The notes: generated by a model from the letters alone, not told the origin. A stretch of DNA of 64,000 bases from Neotamlana nanhaiensis (GCF_000943555.1 NZ_JTDV01000001.1:1-64000); one strand, 5' to 3'; positions 1 to 10,016 are shown, numbered from the stretch's first letter. A program made the numbers and translations.

Positions 1-2108
1 CAGCAACAACTACTGCAACTTTTGCAATTGTTGATACTACAGCTCCGGAATTACCGACAGCACCTTCTGATATTACTTATGAATGTATTGATGAAGTACC
101 AGAGCCTGGATACTTAACAGCTACTGATAGTTGTTCTGGTGATTACAATACTATTGGTGAAGATGTAATTGATGATTCAGATTCATGCAACATAATTATA
201 ACAAGAACTTGGAGTTTTACTGATAGTTGTAATAATACCAGTTCAGTTTCCCAAACTATTACAGTAAAAGATTCCACGGGTCCTGTTCTTAATTTACCTC
301 AGAATGTAACAGCTGAATGTAGCGATGATTTGACTCCTATTGCTTTTGGTTCTGCAACTGCAACTGATAATTGTGATCCTAACCCAGTAATAACGTTTGA
401 AGATGTTACAACTAATGGAGCATGTGCAGGAACTTATACTATTACCAGAACTTGGATGGCTACTGATTCTTGTGGTAATGTTACAACAGCTGATCAAACT
501 ATTTCAGTGTCTGATACTACTGCACCAGAATTTGATCAAACGAATTTACCAAGTAATATTGTGGTAGAATGCGACGCGGTTCCTACGGCTGTAACATTAA
601 CTGCAACCGATAATTGTAGTTCTGCAACGGTTACAGTTGAAGATGAAATTACTGCTGGAAATTGTGATCAAAACTATACAATTACAAGAACATATACAGC
701 TACCGACGATTGTGGTTTAACAAATACGCACATTCAAACTATAACGGTACAAGATACTACGCCTCCTGAGTTTATTGAAGCTTTACCACTTGCAAACATT
801 GTTGTGGAATGTGATGCTGTTCCTGCTGCTGAAACTTTAACAGCTACCGATACCTGTGGTTCGGCTACCGTAACGGTTAGTGACAATAGAACAGATGGAG
901 ATTGTATAAATAATTATACTATTGCACGTACTTGGACTGCTACAGATGAATGTGGTTTAACAACATCATTTACGCAAAACATTATTGTTCAAGATACGAC
1001 TGCTCCAACATTCAATGAAACTATGCCAAGAGATATTACTGTTGAATGTGATGCTATTCCTGATGCTGAAACTATTACAGCTTCAGATAACTGTGGAGAT
1101 GCTACTGTAACTGTTGTAGACACAACAACTAGTGGCAACTGTCCTTCAAACTATATTATCACTCGTGTATGGACGGCAACCGACGAATGTGGTTTAACAA
1201 CAAGTCATATTCAAACAATAACAGTACAAGACACAACGGCTCCTGTACCAACATCAACCTTTGAGGAAGTTCTTGACGTAAGTTGTACCGATATTCCTGA
1301 TGCACCATCTATAGCTTTTGAAGATAATTGTTCTGCAAACGTAACGGTATCGTTTGAAGAAGTGAGTACATTCCAAGATAATGTTTATGAAAATTATCAA
1401 ATTACTAGAACATGGACGGTTATGGATGAATGTGCTAACCAAGCCGTATACACGCAAACATTAAATGTAACTTTAGATGAAATTTATTCTGAAGTTGTTG
1501 CTGAAGACGTTTGTTATGACAATGGTGTTGTAGATTTAAATAATACACTTTCTAGTTCAATTAATACCTCTGGAACTTGGGAATTACTCGAAGGTAATTT
1601 AGACGCTACTTTAACAGATAACATTTTCGATCCCACAACACTTAAACTTAGTGAAGACTTTTTGCCAGAAAGTGGCGGTATTGATTATAGATTTAGATAT
1701 ACAACCACAGATCAAGGTTGTTTAAGTGTAACCGAAGTAATTATGAATGTTCATGCCGATTGTGTGGTATTACCTTGTGGTGAAAATGATATTACAATAT
1801 CTAAAGCCATAACTCCAAATGGTGATGGATATAATGATACTTTTGATATTGAAGGTATTGATTTATGTGGATTTGTTGCCGAAGTTAAAATATTTAACCG
1901 TTGGGGTGCTTTAGTTTATGAATCGAACAACTATACTTTAGGTAGTATTGAAACCTCCGGAGCCAAAGGCGATTGGGACGGTAGTTCTCCTAGTACTTCC
2001 GTCGGGAATGCTGGAAAATTACCAAACGGAACATACTATTACATTATTAAATTAAGAGATAGCGGATTAAACCCATTAACCGGCCCTATTTATTTAGGAA
2101 CTAAATAA
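1..2108 (+). CDS. Giant repeat adhesin, 3' part, with gliding-type (T9SS type B) C-terminal domain
   Basis: The gene is cut by the left edge of the window: the reading frame (first full codon at base 3) is open from the edge to the stop, so the internal ATG at 330 is not a start. The visible protein is a string of about six modules of roughly 80 residues. Each module opens with DTTAPxF, has a VECDAVP-like segment, a TATDNCG segment and an ITRTWTATDECG segment, and carries four conserved cysteines. The end (from about base 1785) holds a TPNGDGYND segment and a KIFNRWGxLVYES segment, the signature of the gliding motility-associated C-terminal domain (TIGR04131), which targets proteins to the type IX secretion system. 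It is therefore a secreted surface adhesin in the style of SprB. The PorP/SprF-like gene directly downstream is the usual partner for type B substrates. Whether it supports gliding or attachment cannot be told. Confidence 0.9.
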   Translation, partial: ATTTATFAIVDTTAPELPTAPSDITYECIDEVPEPGYLTATDSCSGDYNTIGEDVIDDSDSCNIIITRTWSFTDSCNNTSSVSQTITVKDSTGPVLNLPQNVTAECSDDLTPIAFGSATATDNCDPNPVITFEDVTTNGACAGTYTITRTWMATDSCGNVTTADQTISVSDTTAPEFDQTNLPSNIVVECDAVPTAVTLTATDNCSSATVTVEDEITAGNCDQNYTITRTYTATDDCGLTNTHIQTITVQDTTPPEFIEALPLANIVVECDAVPAAETLTATDTCGSATVTVSDNRTDGDCINNYTIARTWTATDECGLTTSFTQNIIVQDTTAPTFNETMPRDITVECDAIPDAETITASDNCGDATVTVVDTTTSGNCPSNYIITRVWTATDECGLTTSHIQTITVQDTTAPVPTSTFEEVLDVSCTDIPDAPSIAFEDNCSANVTVSFEEVSTFQDNVYENYQITRTWTVMDECANQAVYTQTLNVTLDEIYSEVVAEDVCYDNGVVDLNNTLSSSINTSGTWELLEGNLDATLTDNIFDPTTLKLSEDFLPESGGIDYRFRYTTTDQGCLSVTEVIMNVHADCVVLPCGENDITISKAITPNGDGYNDTFDIEGIDLCGFVAEVKIFNRWGALVYESNNYTLGSIETSGAKGDWDGSSPSTSVGNAGKLPNGTYYYIIKLRDSGLNPLTGPIYLGTK

Positions 2109-2120
2109 TAACCTTAACCT

Positions 2121-3050
2121 ATGAAACTTTTAAAATTAAACATAATCGCAATTGCTTTGTTTAGCTGTACAATAGGTGTAGCCCAACAATTACCGCAATT
2201 TACTCAATACATGTATAACACCATTTCTATTAACCCTGCTTACGCTGGTAGTAGAGAAGCTTTAAGTATTGTTGGTTTACATCGTAGCCAATGGGTTGGC
2301 TTTAAAGGTGGTCCTATTACTCAAACACTATCAATTCACACACCATTAAGAAATGATAGAATTGGTTTAGGATTATCATTTATTGAAGATGATTTAGGCC
2401 CTCAAAACTTTTCATATTTATATGCCGATTTCTCTTATGCTATTCCAACGGGACGCGAAGGTAAATTAGCTTTTGGTATTAAAGGTGGTTTTACACAATT
2501 TAGTTTCGATAGCGATTTTAGGTTAGACCAATCAAATCTATCCGATCCTTTAATTTACGGAACTGAAGATCGTTGGACACCAAATGTTGGTGCTGGTATT
2601 TATTGGAGTACTAACAGAATTTATGCAGGATTATCGGCTCCAAGAATATTAACACACGACTTTAGTAATAGAAATAACGATGTTGAAGCTCTAGAACGTA
2701 TCAGTTATTATTTCACTTTAGGTGGCGTTATAGATTTAAGTCGTACTGTTAAATTTAAGCCAGCAGGTTTAATTAAAGCAACAAACGGCGCACCTCTATC
2801 CTACGATTTAACTGCTAATTTCTTGTTTTTTGATAAGTTTTGGCTTGGTGGCTCTTATAGAATAAATAATGAAACTGCTGCATTTGGAGGCATTGTAGAT
2901 TTTCAAGTATCTCGACAGTTACGTATTGGTTATGCTTATGAAAAACCAATTTCTGAAATTGCGGATTTTACAACTGGAACACACGAAATTTTACTTATGT
3001 ATGAGTTTAAATTCATAAACTCTAAATTAAAATCTCCAAGATATTTCTAA
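2121..3050 (+). CDS. PorP/SprF family type IX secretion outer-membrane protein
   Basis: 309 residues with a signal peptide of about 21 residues ending in a VAQQ cleavage region, followed by the family hallmark QFTQYMYN and the INPAYAGSR segment. The remainder reads as alternating beta strands ending in an aromatic residue pattern (LLMYEFKF), as expected of an outer-membrane beta barrel. PorP/SprF proteins are needed for secretion or surface attachment of type B substrates, and this gene starts only 12 bases after the adhesin stop, so the two are probably co-transcribed and act as a pair. It is a paralogue-type SprF, not necessarily SprF itself, so no symbol is given. Confidence 0.9.
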   Translation: MKLLKLNIIAIALFSCTIGVAQQLPQFTQYMYNTISINPAYAGSREALSIVGLHRSQWVGFKGGPITQTLSIHTPLRNDRIGLGLSFIEDDLGPQNFSYLYADFSYAIPTGREGKLAFGIKGGFTQFSFDSDFRLDQSNLSDPLIYGTEDRWTPNVGAGIYWSTNRIYAGLSAPRILTHDFSNRNNDVEALERISYYFTLGGVIDLSRTVKFKPAGLIKATNGAPLSYDLTANFLFFDKFWLGGSYRINNETAAFGGIVDFQVSRQLRIGYAYEKPISEIADFTTGTHEILLMYEFKFINSKLKSPRYF

Positions 3051-3061
3051 TATAAGATTCT

Positions 3062-5071
3062 ATGAAACATAAAAATCACATATTAGTTGTTATCGCATTT
3101 TTAGTGTGTACATCACTATTTGCACAACAAGGAAGACAAAAACGTGCCGATACGCTTTTTAATAAGTTTTCGTTTGTTAAAGCATCAAAAGTTTATAGAG
3201 AACTTATTCAAAAAAATTATAATAGAGATTATGCAACACGTAAACTTGCAGATTGTTACGCCTATTTAAGAGACCCTAGAAATGCGGCACGTTACTATAA
3301 AAATGTTGTAAAACAAGGTAACGTGCCTGTGGAATACTACTATAAGTATGCGCAATCTTTACGAGGCATAAAAAAGTACGACGAATCTCAAGAATGGTTA
3401 AAACGTTATAAAGATTCTGGTGGTGTTGTTAATGCCAACGATTTTTCAAAAGACATCAACTTTATTACCAGTGTTTTTGGTGCCGAACAACAGTATTTTC
3501 TCGATCGTTTTCGTTTTAATTCAAAGTTTAGCGATTTTGGAGCTTTTGAGCAAGGCGGTAAGGTTTATTTCACTTCTGCTCGCGATGAAGGCGTTGCCGT
3601 TAAACGCTTATATGGCTGGAACGAACAACCGTTTTTAGATATCTATGAAGCCGATGTAAAATCGAAAAAAAATGTTGATCATTCTGCTAAAATAAAAGGG
3701 GATGTAAACTCCATTTATCATGATGGCCCAATTACAATAACCAAGGATGGTAAAACCATGTATTTTTCTAGAAATAATTTTAATAAAAATATTGAGGTTA
3801 AAGACAACAGCGGGTTAACAAATATGAAAATTTACCGTGCTACACTTGTTGATGGTGAATGGACAAACGTTGAAGACTTACCAATAAACGGCGATGATTT
3901 TTCAACGCAACATCCTGCTTTAAATGTAGATGATTCAAAGCTTTATTTTGCATCAGACAGACCAGGTACAAAAGGTGGTTCCGATATTTGGGTAGTCGAT
4001 ATTTTTCCTGATGGTACACTAAGAAATCTTCAAAACATGGGAGAAGTGATTAATACCGAAAGCGCCGAAGGCTTTCCTTTTATAAATAACGAAAACGTAT
4101 TGTTTTTCTCTTCCGATGGACATACAGGATTAGGGTTACTTGATATTTTTGCGACCTTAAAAGATGAAGATAATAACGATGACATTGTTGGTGTAATCAA
4201 CGTTGGTGTGCCTGTAAACTCAAATGCCGATGATTTTTCATTCAGTATGAATCCAGATGGAATTACTGGTTATTTTGCTTCAAATCGTCGTGGTGGTCGT
4301 GGAAGTGACGATATTTATGCTTATCACAGAGTGCCTATTTTACATGTTGAAGGTGTTGTAACCGATGCCATTAACGGAAACCCTGTGGTTGCAGCTAAAA
4401 TTAAATTATTTGATGATAAAGGTAACGAAATTGCCTATATGGAAACCGATGAAAATGGGTATTATCAAATTAATATCGACAGAAACGAGGACTTTAAAAT
4501 TGTTGCTAGTCAAGATAAATATATCGATGATTACAGAACGTTCACTTCAAAAAAAATTCAAACAGAACTCACATCAATTACAGCAAATTTATTGTTAAAT
4601 CCTGTACCTGATGTAGTAAAATTAGCTGGTTTAAACACCAATAACTTGGGATACGACAATGACGCTGAAATTAATGCAGAATCAAATTCTGATTCTACCG
4701 CTGTAAAAGCAGCTAAACTAAACCCTATTTATTTCGATTTCGAAAAATATAACATCCGTAAAGAATACGCTTTAGAATTAGACAAAATTGTGAAATTAAT
4801 GACCATAGATTATCCTGAAATGGCTATTAAAATAGAAGCACATACCGATTCTAGAGGAACCACAGCATATAACGATATTTTATCTACAAATAGAGCAAAA
4901 TCAACGTACAATTATTTAATTTCTAAAGGAGTAAACCCTTCAAACATTATTGAATATAAAGGTTACGGTGAGCGCAGACTAATAAACAATTGTGCCGATG
5001 GCATACCTTGTAGTCCTGCCCAACACCAATTAAACCGTCGTACAGAATTTGTAGTAGTTAAAATGGAATAA
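3062..5071 (+). CDS. OmpA family protein with TPR-like, PD40 propeller and carboxypeptidase-regulatory-like domains
   Basis: 669 residues. Order of parts: signal peptide (1-22, ending SLFAQQ), a TPR-like helical region (about 25-130, with the RKLADCYAYL segment), a PD40/WD40-like beta propeller (about 140-430, with repeated SSDGHTGLG and FASNRRGG blades), a carboxypeptidase-regulatory-like beta sandwich (about 430-515) and an OmpA peptidoglycan-binding domain at the C terminus (IEAHTDSRG, residues about 590 on, then NRRTEF). It starts 11 bases after the PorP/SprF-like gene. Proteins of this build sit in the outer membrane or periplasm and tie T9SS adhesin complexes to the cell wall; the cluster position supports that role by inference. 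Its neighbour at 5103 is a close paralogue. Confidence 0.9.
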   Translation: MKHKNHILVVIAFLVCTSLFAQQGRQKRADTLFNKFSFVKASKVYRELIQKNYNRDYATRKLADCYAYLRDPRNAARYYKNVVKQGNVPVEYYYKYAQSLRGIKKYDESQEWLKRYKDSGGVVNANDFSKDINFITSVFGAEQQYFLDRFRFNSKFSDFGAFEQGGKVYFTSARDEGVAVKRLYGWNEQPFLDIYEADVKSKKNVDHSAKIKGDVNSIYHDGPITITKDGKTMYFSRNNFNKNIEVKDNSGLTNMKIYRATLVDGEWTNVEDLPINGDDFSTQHPALNVDDSKLYFASDRPGTKGGSDIWVVDIFPDGTLRNLQNMGEVINTESAEGFPFINNENVLFFSSDGHTGLGLLDIFATLKDEDNNDDIVGVINVGVPVNSNADDFSFSMNPDGITGYFASNRRGGRGSDDIYAYHRVPILHVEGVVTDAINGNPVVAAKIKLFDDKGNEIAYMETDENGYYQINIDRNEDFKIVASQDKYIDDYRTFTSKKIQTELTSITANLLLNPVPDVVKLAGLNTNNLGYDNDAEINAESNSDSTAVKAAKLNPIYFDFEKYNIRKEYALELDKIVKLMTIDYPEMAIKIEAHTDSRGTTAYNDILSTNRAKSTYNYLISKGVNPSNIIEYKGYGERRLINNCADGIPCSPAQHQLNRRTEFVVVKME

Positions 5072-5102
5072 CCCTAAGAACTTTTTAATTAAATAAGACC
5101 CC

Positions 5103-7019
5103 ATGAAATTAAAATACTATATTTTTTGCCATATAGCATGGTTGCTTAGTTTAGTAACTTATGCTCAAAACGGTCAGTTAAAACGAGCCGATAATTTATT
5201 TAACAAATTTTCTTATGCCAAAGCAGCAGAAGTTTATCATAGTTTAATAGATACTAAAAAAGACACCGTATATGCTGCGCTACAATTAGCAAATTCATAT
5301 ACCAATTTAAGAAATCCAGATAGTGCTGCGGTTTTTTATAAAAAAGCATTAAATCAAGTCGATGTTTTACCAGACTATTATTATAAATATGCTCAAGCAC
5401 TTCGCGGAAATGAAAATTACGATGAAGCACGTATTTGGTTAAAAAAATATGTTGAAGCTGGTGGTAATTTAAACAATGAGTCGCTTTTAAACGATTCGGA
5501 ATTTTTAAGCACTATTAACGAGGCTAAACCTGAGTATTTTTTAGATAGCGTAAAGCTTAACACAAAATACAGTGATTTTGGAGCCTACGAATATAACGGT
5601 AATATTTATTTTGCATCTTCAAGAAATGAAGGTGTGCTTACAAAGAAAAAATACGGTTGGAACAACGAACCTTTTCTAGATATATATGTGGCGCAAAGTA
5701 TTACAGACAGTACCGTAAACCACAAAAACAAATTAAAAGGCAAAGTTAATTCGGTATTCCATGATGGCCCAATTACCATTACAAACGATGGTAAAACCAT
5801 GTATTTTTCAAGAAACGATTTCATAAAAAACCAACGAGGTAAAGACCAAATTGGTAGTACCAATCTTAAAATTTACAAAGCTACTTTAATTGATAATAAA
5901 TGGACAAACATTGAGGAATTACCTTTTAATAGTTCTAATTTTTCTAATGGGCACCCTGCATTAAATGCCGATAATACCAAATTGTATTTTACTTCCGATA
6001 GACCTGGAGGTTATGGCGGATCGGATATTTACTATGTAAACCTTAGTGAAAACGGAACTATTAGTGAACCTGAAAATTTAGGTAATATTGTAAATACATC
6101 AAAAAATGAAAGTTTTCCTTTTTTAAATGCCAACAACGATTTCTTTTTCTCATCCGATGGTCATTTAGGATTAGGACTATTAGATATTTTTAAAACAGCA
6201 AAAGATACAAACAACACCATAATTAGTGTTATTAACTTAGGAATTCCAGTAAATTCAAGTAAAGATGATTTTTCGTTTTTTATGAATAACGATGGTTTAA
6301 CAGGTTATTTTGCATCCAATAGAGATGGCGGTGCTGGTGGCGACGATATTTATGCCTATCATAAATTACCCCAACTAGTAGTTGAAGGTAATATAACAAA
6401 TATCGATACTAAAGAACCAGTTGCAAATAGTAAAGTAGTTCTAGTAACACCTACTGGAGAAGAAATTGCTACCGTTTATTCCGATGAAAACGGTCATTAT
6501 GAAATTAACGTGGAGCGTGAAAATATTTATGGTATTAAAATTTTAAAAGAAGGATATATTGATTTAACATCAATAATAACTACTAAAAATTTAGATAAAT
6601 CGGTTTCTAGAATTACTGAAAATATTGAGTTAAATCCAAAAATTATTGAAGCAATACAGAATGCTGAGTTCTACCCTATTTATTTTGATTATAACAAATC
6701 TGAAATTAGAGATATTGATACCAACGAGTTAAACAGAATTGTTAATTTTATGGTGAACAAGTATCCTAACATGATCATTAAAATTGAATCGTTTACCGAT
6801 TCTAGAGGATCGAGTAAATACAATTTAAAATTATCACAAGAACGCGCCGAGTCTTCATTTAATTATTTAGTTAATCACGGTGTAGACCCTAAAAGAATTA
6901 TTAGTTATAAAGGCTTTGGTGAAAGTAATTTAACTAATAACTGCGATGATAATACCAAATGCAGCGAAGAAGAACACCAAAAAAATCGTCGAACAGATTT
7001 CATAATTATAGTAAATTAA
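5103..7019 (+). CDS. OmpA family protein, tandem paralogue of the preceding gene
   Basis: 638 residues with the same domain order as the gene at 3062: signal peptide (1-22, ending TYAQN), TPR-like segment, PD40 propeller, regulatory beta sandwich and a C-terminal OmpA domain (IESFTDSRG, closing with NRRTDF). The two proteins share long stretches such as FHDGPITI and DGKTMYFSRN, so this is an old tandem duplication with clear divergence, not a recent copy. The segment between propeller and OmpA domain is about 30 residues shorter than in the paralogue. It is last in the adhesin operon and is followed by a strong hairpin terminator at 7042. It may anchor a different adhesin or the same complex; this is not decidable here. 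Confidence 0.88.
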   Translation: MKLKYYIFCHIAWLLSLVTYAQNGQLKRADNLFNKFSYAKAAEVYHSLIDTKKDTVYAALQLANSYTNLRNPDSAAVFYKKALNQVDVLPDYYYKYAQALRGNENYDEARIWLKKYVEAGGNLNNESLLNDSEFLSTINEAKPEYFLDSVKLNTKYSDFGAYEYNGNIYFASSRNEGVLTKKKYGWNNEPFLDIYVAQSITDSTVNHKNKLKGKVNSVFHDGPITITNDGKTMYFSRNDFIKNQRGKDQIGSTNLKIYKATLIDNKWTNIEELPFNSSNFSNGHPALNADNTKLYFTSDRPGGYGGSDIYYVNLSENGTISEPENLGNIVNTSKNESFPFLNANNDFFFSSDGHLGLGLLDIFKTAKDTNNTIISVINLGIPVNSSKDDFSFFMNNDGLTGYFASNRDGGAGGDDIYAYHKLPQLVVEGNITNIDTKEPVANSKVVLVTPTGEEIATVYSDENGHYEINVERENIYGIKILKEGYIDLTSIITTKNLDKSVSRITENIELNPKIIEAIQNAEFYPIYFDYNKSEIRDIDTNELNRIVNFMVNKYPNMIIKIESFTDSRGSSKYNLKLSQERAESSFNYLVNHGVDPKRIISYKGFGESNLTNNCDDNTKCSEEEHQKNRRTDFIIIVN

Positions 7020-7041
7020 AGGTTACAATACCTTCTTATTT

Positions 7042-7075
7042 AAAGCGTCTAAATTCAATTTTAGGCGCTTTTTTT
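7042..7075 (+). terminator. Intrinsic terminator of the adhesin/PorP/OmpA operon
   Basis: Hairpin with 12-base arms (AAAGCGTCTAAA and TTTAGGCGCTTT, one G-T wobble) and a short loop, followed by a run of T. It lies 22 bases after the stop of the second OmpA gene. Confidence 0.85.
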
Positions 7076-7125
7076 ATGAGAAAAATTAAATAAAACAAAA
7101 AAACACACATTTTTTAAGTAAGAAA

Positions 7126-7157
7126 TTTGCTCTTTACAAATGTTAATATTACTTTTG
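7126..7157 (+). promoter_or_regulatory. Bacteroidota-type promoter for the 7207 gene
   Basis: TTTG at 7126-7129 and TACTTTTG (fits TAnnTTTG) at 7150-7157, separated by 20 bases, the spacing of the Bacteroidota -33/-7 promoter. A start near 7164 would give a leader of about 43 bases before the ATG at 7207. Confidence 0.6.
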
Positions 7158-7206
7158 AACGATGATTTTAACCTTTTATCGAAAATTAAACCCAAAATCG
7201 AATTAA

Positions 7207-7701
7207 ATGATACCTAAAAAAGTAATGTTAAAAATTGGTATAATAACCTTGTTGTTAAGTGTTATACCAAGCCAAATGCAGGCTCAAAATGCATTTTTGT
7301 CTTCTGGACATACAGCCGTGGGTTCTGGCGGTAGTGCTAACTATTCCATTGGGCAAATTATTCAAGAAAAAACTACAGGAACCAACGGTTCTGCCATTCA
7401 AGGCATTCAATTTACATTTACCAATGCTACGTTAAGCATTGTAGATGTACAAACCAATGTTGAAGTTTCTACTTATCCCAACCCAACAACATCTGTTTTA
7501 AACATTAAAGCTGGTGATTTTAAAACGAACAGTTTCATGTATAGTTTGTACGATATAACGGGTAAACAAGTTAAAGCTGGTATGGTTTCCGATAAAACCA
7601 CCCAAATCAATGTTAATAATTTACCAAATGCAACTTATATACTTAAAGTAAAAAATAATAAAGACCATTCAACAAAAACCTTCAAAATCATAAAAAATTA
7701 A
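7207..7701 (+). CDS. Small secreted protein with T9SS type A sorting domain
   Basis: 164 residues. A signal peptide (about 1-26, ending MQAQNA) is followed by a short Gly/Ser-rich region (SSGHTAVGSGGSANYSIGQI) and then a complete type A C-terminal sorting domain, with the YPNPT segment, LYDITGKQV and a terminal KTFKIIKN. Almost the whole mature protein is therefore sorting domain. The next gene starts 7 bases later and the pair is probably one operon driven by the promoter at 7126. Genes of this kind often stand before a repeat protein of the 7709 type; a partnership is an inference from position only. Confidence 0.85.
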   Translation: MIPKKVMLKIGIITLLLSVIPSQMQAQNAFLSSGHTAVGSGGSANYSIGQIIQEKTTGTNGSAIQGIQFTFTNATLSIVDVQTNVEVSTYPNPTTSVLNIKAGDFKTNSFMYSLYDITGKQVKAGMVSDKTTQINVNNLPNATYILKVKNNKDHSTKTFKIIKN

Positions 7702-7708
7702 CCAAATC

Positions 7709-8971
7709 ATGAAAAACCTTTACCTACTAACCAGCTTCCTAATGTTGTTTAGCAGCATAACTTTCGCGCAAACACCAGAAAAATTAAGCTATCAAGCGAT
7801 TATTAGAAACTCAAGCGACCAAATTTTAGTTTCGCAACCTGTTGGTATTCAAATTAGTATTTTGCAAACTTCGGCTACAGGAACTGCAATTTATGTTGAA
7901 ACCCAAACACCTTCCACTAATGAAAACGGACTTATTAGTATTGAAATTGGAAACGGTAACATTGTAAGTGGTACTTTTAGTACTATTGATTGGAGTAACG
8001 ATACTTATTTTGTTAAAACTGAAATTGACCCTGAAGGCGGCAGCAGCTACACTATTACAGGAACCAGTCAACTTCTAAGTGTTCCTTATGCTTTACATGC
8101 TAAAACTGCTGAAAGTATTAAAGGCGGCATTACAGAAACCGACCCTACGTTTGCTTCATCACCTGCTAATTCAATATCAAACACCGATATTACAAATTGG
8201 AATAACAAACTATCTGCCGAAGTTGATGGTTCAGTTACCAATGAAATTGAATTACCTACTGGTGGTAACGACGGACAAGTTTTAAAAACTGATGGAGCTG
8301 GAAATTACGCTTGGGTAGACCAAACTACAGATACCAACACACAATTAACCGAAACACAAGTTGATGCTTTTGTTGCTAACAACGGCTATTTAACTGCCGA
8401 AGTTGATGGTTCAGTTACTAACGAAATCGAATTACCTACTGGTGGTAACGACGGACAAGTTTTAAAAACTGATGGATCTGGAAATTATGCTTGGGTAGAC
8501 CAAACTACTGATACCAACACACAATTAACCGAAACACAAGTTGATGCTTATGTAGCAAACAATGGCTATTTAACTGCCGAAGTTGATGGTTCGGTTACTA
8601 ACGAAATTGAATTACCTACTGGTGGTAACGACGGACAAGTTTTAAAAACTGATGGAGCTGGAAATTACGCGTGGATTGATTTACCTTCTGGTGGTAGTCC
8701 AAGTTGGATAGTTACAATAGTTAATTCAGATACAACATTAACAAACGAAAACCAAATTGCATCTGCATCAGGAACATCAACAATATCATTACCAGCATCA
8801 CCTACAGAAGGTCAAAATATATGTATACATCATGTAAATGGAACAGTACTCAATCCTAACGGAAAAACCCTCCAAGCTAATCCCTCTTTTGACATTACAA
8901 CTCCAACTTCTTTGACTGGTGCTGGCACAATTCATATTATTTATGCGAATGGCAAATGGTATTTATTATAA
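7709..8971 (+). CDS. Secreted repeat protein, tail-fibre-like, with three 60-residue repeats
   Basis: 420 residues with a signal peptide (1-20, ending TFAQ). The N-terminal domain (about 21-135) begins KLSYQAIIRN and ends LLSVPYALHAKTAE, a domain found at the head of many Bacteroidota fibre-like surface proteins. Residues about 169-327 hold three repeats of 60 residues, two complete and one partial, each with the EIELPTGGNDGQVLKTDG segment. The C-terminal part (about 330-420) is a beta-rich domain ending in NGKWYLL and has no recognisable T9SS sorting domain. It may be exported through the Sec signal only, or displayed by the preceding gene product. The function is unknown; a trimeric fibre is a guess from composition. 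Confidence 0.75.
   Translation: MKNLYLLTSFLMLFSSITFAQTPEKLSYQAIIRNSSDQILVSQPVGIQISILQTSATGTAIYVETQTPSTNENGLISIEIGNGNIVSGTFSTIDWSNDTYFVKTEIDPEGGSSYTITGTSQLLSVPYALHAKTAESIKGGITETDPTFASSPANSISNTDITNWNNKLSAEVDGSVTNEIELPTGGNDGQVLKTDGAGNYAWVDQTTDTNTQLTETQVDAFVANNGYLTAEVDGSVTNEIELPTGGNDGQVLKTDGSGNYAWVDQTTDTNTQLTETQVDAYVANNGYLTAEVDGSVTNEIELPTGGNDGQVLKTDGAGNYAWIDLPSGGSPSWIVTIVNSDTTLTNENQIASASGTSTISLPASPTEGQNICIHHVNGTVLNPNGKTLQANPSFDITTPTSLTGAGTIHIIYANGKWYLL
8213..8690 (+). repeat. In-frame tandem repeat, 180-bp unit, about 2.6 copies
   Basis: Units begin at 8213, 8393 and 8573. Each starts TGCCGAAGTTGATGGTTC and runs through GGTGGTAACGACGGACAAG. Copies differ at only a handful of mostly synonymous positions, so the array is recent or kept uniform by recombination. 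Confidence 0.9.
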
Positions 8972-8990
8972 ATCTAAATATATCATACAT

Positions 8991-9030
8991 AAAAAAATGG
9001 TGGACTATTTAAATTAGACACCATTTTTTT
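8991..9030. terminator. Bidirectional terminator between convergent genes
   Basis: A-rich/T-rich hairpin: AAAAAAATGGTG on the left and CACCATTTTTTT on the right, with about 16 bases between. It serves both the plus-strand repeat-protein gene and the minus-strand purC. Confidence 0.8.
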
Positions 9031-9049
9031 ATTTATGAAAACCAACAAA

Positions 9050-10015
9050 TTATTGGGTTCCTTTTATCTTGTTTAAATACTCCAAAACATTAGCTTCTAT
9101 CCTACTTTGAATATCGCTAACATCACCTTTAATAAAAGTTTCTCCTGTAATATTTTCGTAAAGTTCGATGTAACGTTCGCTAACTGTTTCAATGTATTCG
9201 TCGCTCATGTGTGGTACGGTTTGTCCTTCTAAACCTTGAAAATTGTTAGAAATTAACCACTGGCGCACAAACTCTTTACTTAACTGTTTTTGTGCTTCAC
9301 CTTTATCTTGTCGTTCTTGATACCCTTCGGCATAAAAATAACGTGAAGAATCTGGCGTGTGAATTTCATCTATTAAAACAATTTTACCATCCTTAGTTTT
9401 TCCAAATTCGTATTTAGTATCTACTAAAATCAATCCGCGTTTTGCAGCAATTTCGGTACCGCGTTTAAAAAGTTTACGAGTATAATCTTCTAAAACAACA
9501 TAATCTTCTTCCGACACAATACCGCGTTTTAAAATATCTTCACGAGAAATATCTTCATCGTGATCGCCCATTTCAGCTTTTGTAGCTGGTGTAATTATAG
9601 GTTCTGGAAACGCATCGTTTTCTTTCATACCTTCAGGCATCGGCACACCACATAATAAACGTTTTCCTGCTTTGTATTCGCGAGCTGCATGACCACTCAT
9701 ATAACCACGAATCACCATTTCTACTTTAAAAGGCTCGCATAAATGACCAACGGCTACATTAGGATCTGGTGTGGCTACTAACCAATTTGGCACCAAATCT
9801 TCGGTATCTTTCATCATTTTTGTGGCAATTTGATTTAAAATTTGCCCTTTAAAAGGAATACCTTTTGGCATTACGACATCGAATGCAGAGAGTCTATCGG
9901 TTGCAATCATTACTAATTGCTCGTCGTTTATGTTATAAACTTCACGTACTTTTCCTTTGTATACACTTTTTTGATTTGGAAAATTGAAGTTGGTATCGAT
10001 TATTGTATTACTCAT
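9050..10015 (-). CDS. purC: Phosphoribosylaminoimidazole-succinocarboxamide (SAICAR) synthase
   Basis: 321 residues. It joins CAIR and aspartate with ATP to make SAICAR in purine synthesis, in the cytosol. Visible family features: the [10 protein letters not shown] nucleotide-binding strand-loop near residue 20, [25 protein letters not shown], the LVDTKYEFG strand and the [12 protein letters not shown] segment that contacts substrate and metal. The length is that of the longer SAICAR synthase form, compared with about 240 for the short bacterial form. The gene is convergent with the repeat-protein gene and lies downstream of phoH in the same direction, but the 199-base gap with a structured element suggests a separate transcript. 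Confidence 0.97.
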   Translation of the reverse strand: MSNTIIDTNFNFPNQKSVYKGKVREVYNINDEQLVMIATDRLSAFDVVMPKGIPFKGQILNQIATKMMKDTEDLVPNWLVATPDPNVAVGHLCEPFKVEMVIRGYMSGHAAREYKAGKRLLCGVPMPEGMKENDAFPEPIITPATKAEMGDHDEDISREDILKRGIVSEEDYVVLEDYTRKLFKRGTEIAAKRGLILVDTKYEFGKTKDGKIVLIDEIHTPDSSRYFYAEGYQERQDKGEAQKQLSKEFVRQWLISNNFQGLEGQTVPHMSDEYIETVSERYIELYENITGETFIKGDVSDIQSRIEANVLEYLNKIKGTQ

Positions 10016-10016
10016 T

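Noticed and set aside
8213-8690. Tandem repeat considered as a CRISPR-like array
   Set aside because: Units are in-frame coding repeats of 60 residues without distinct spacers.
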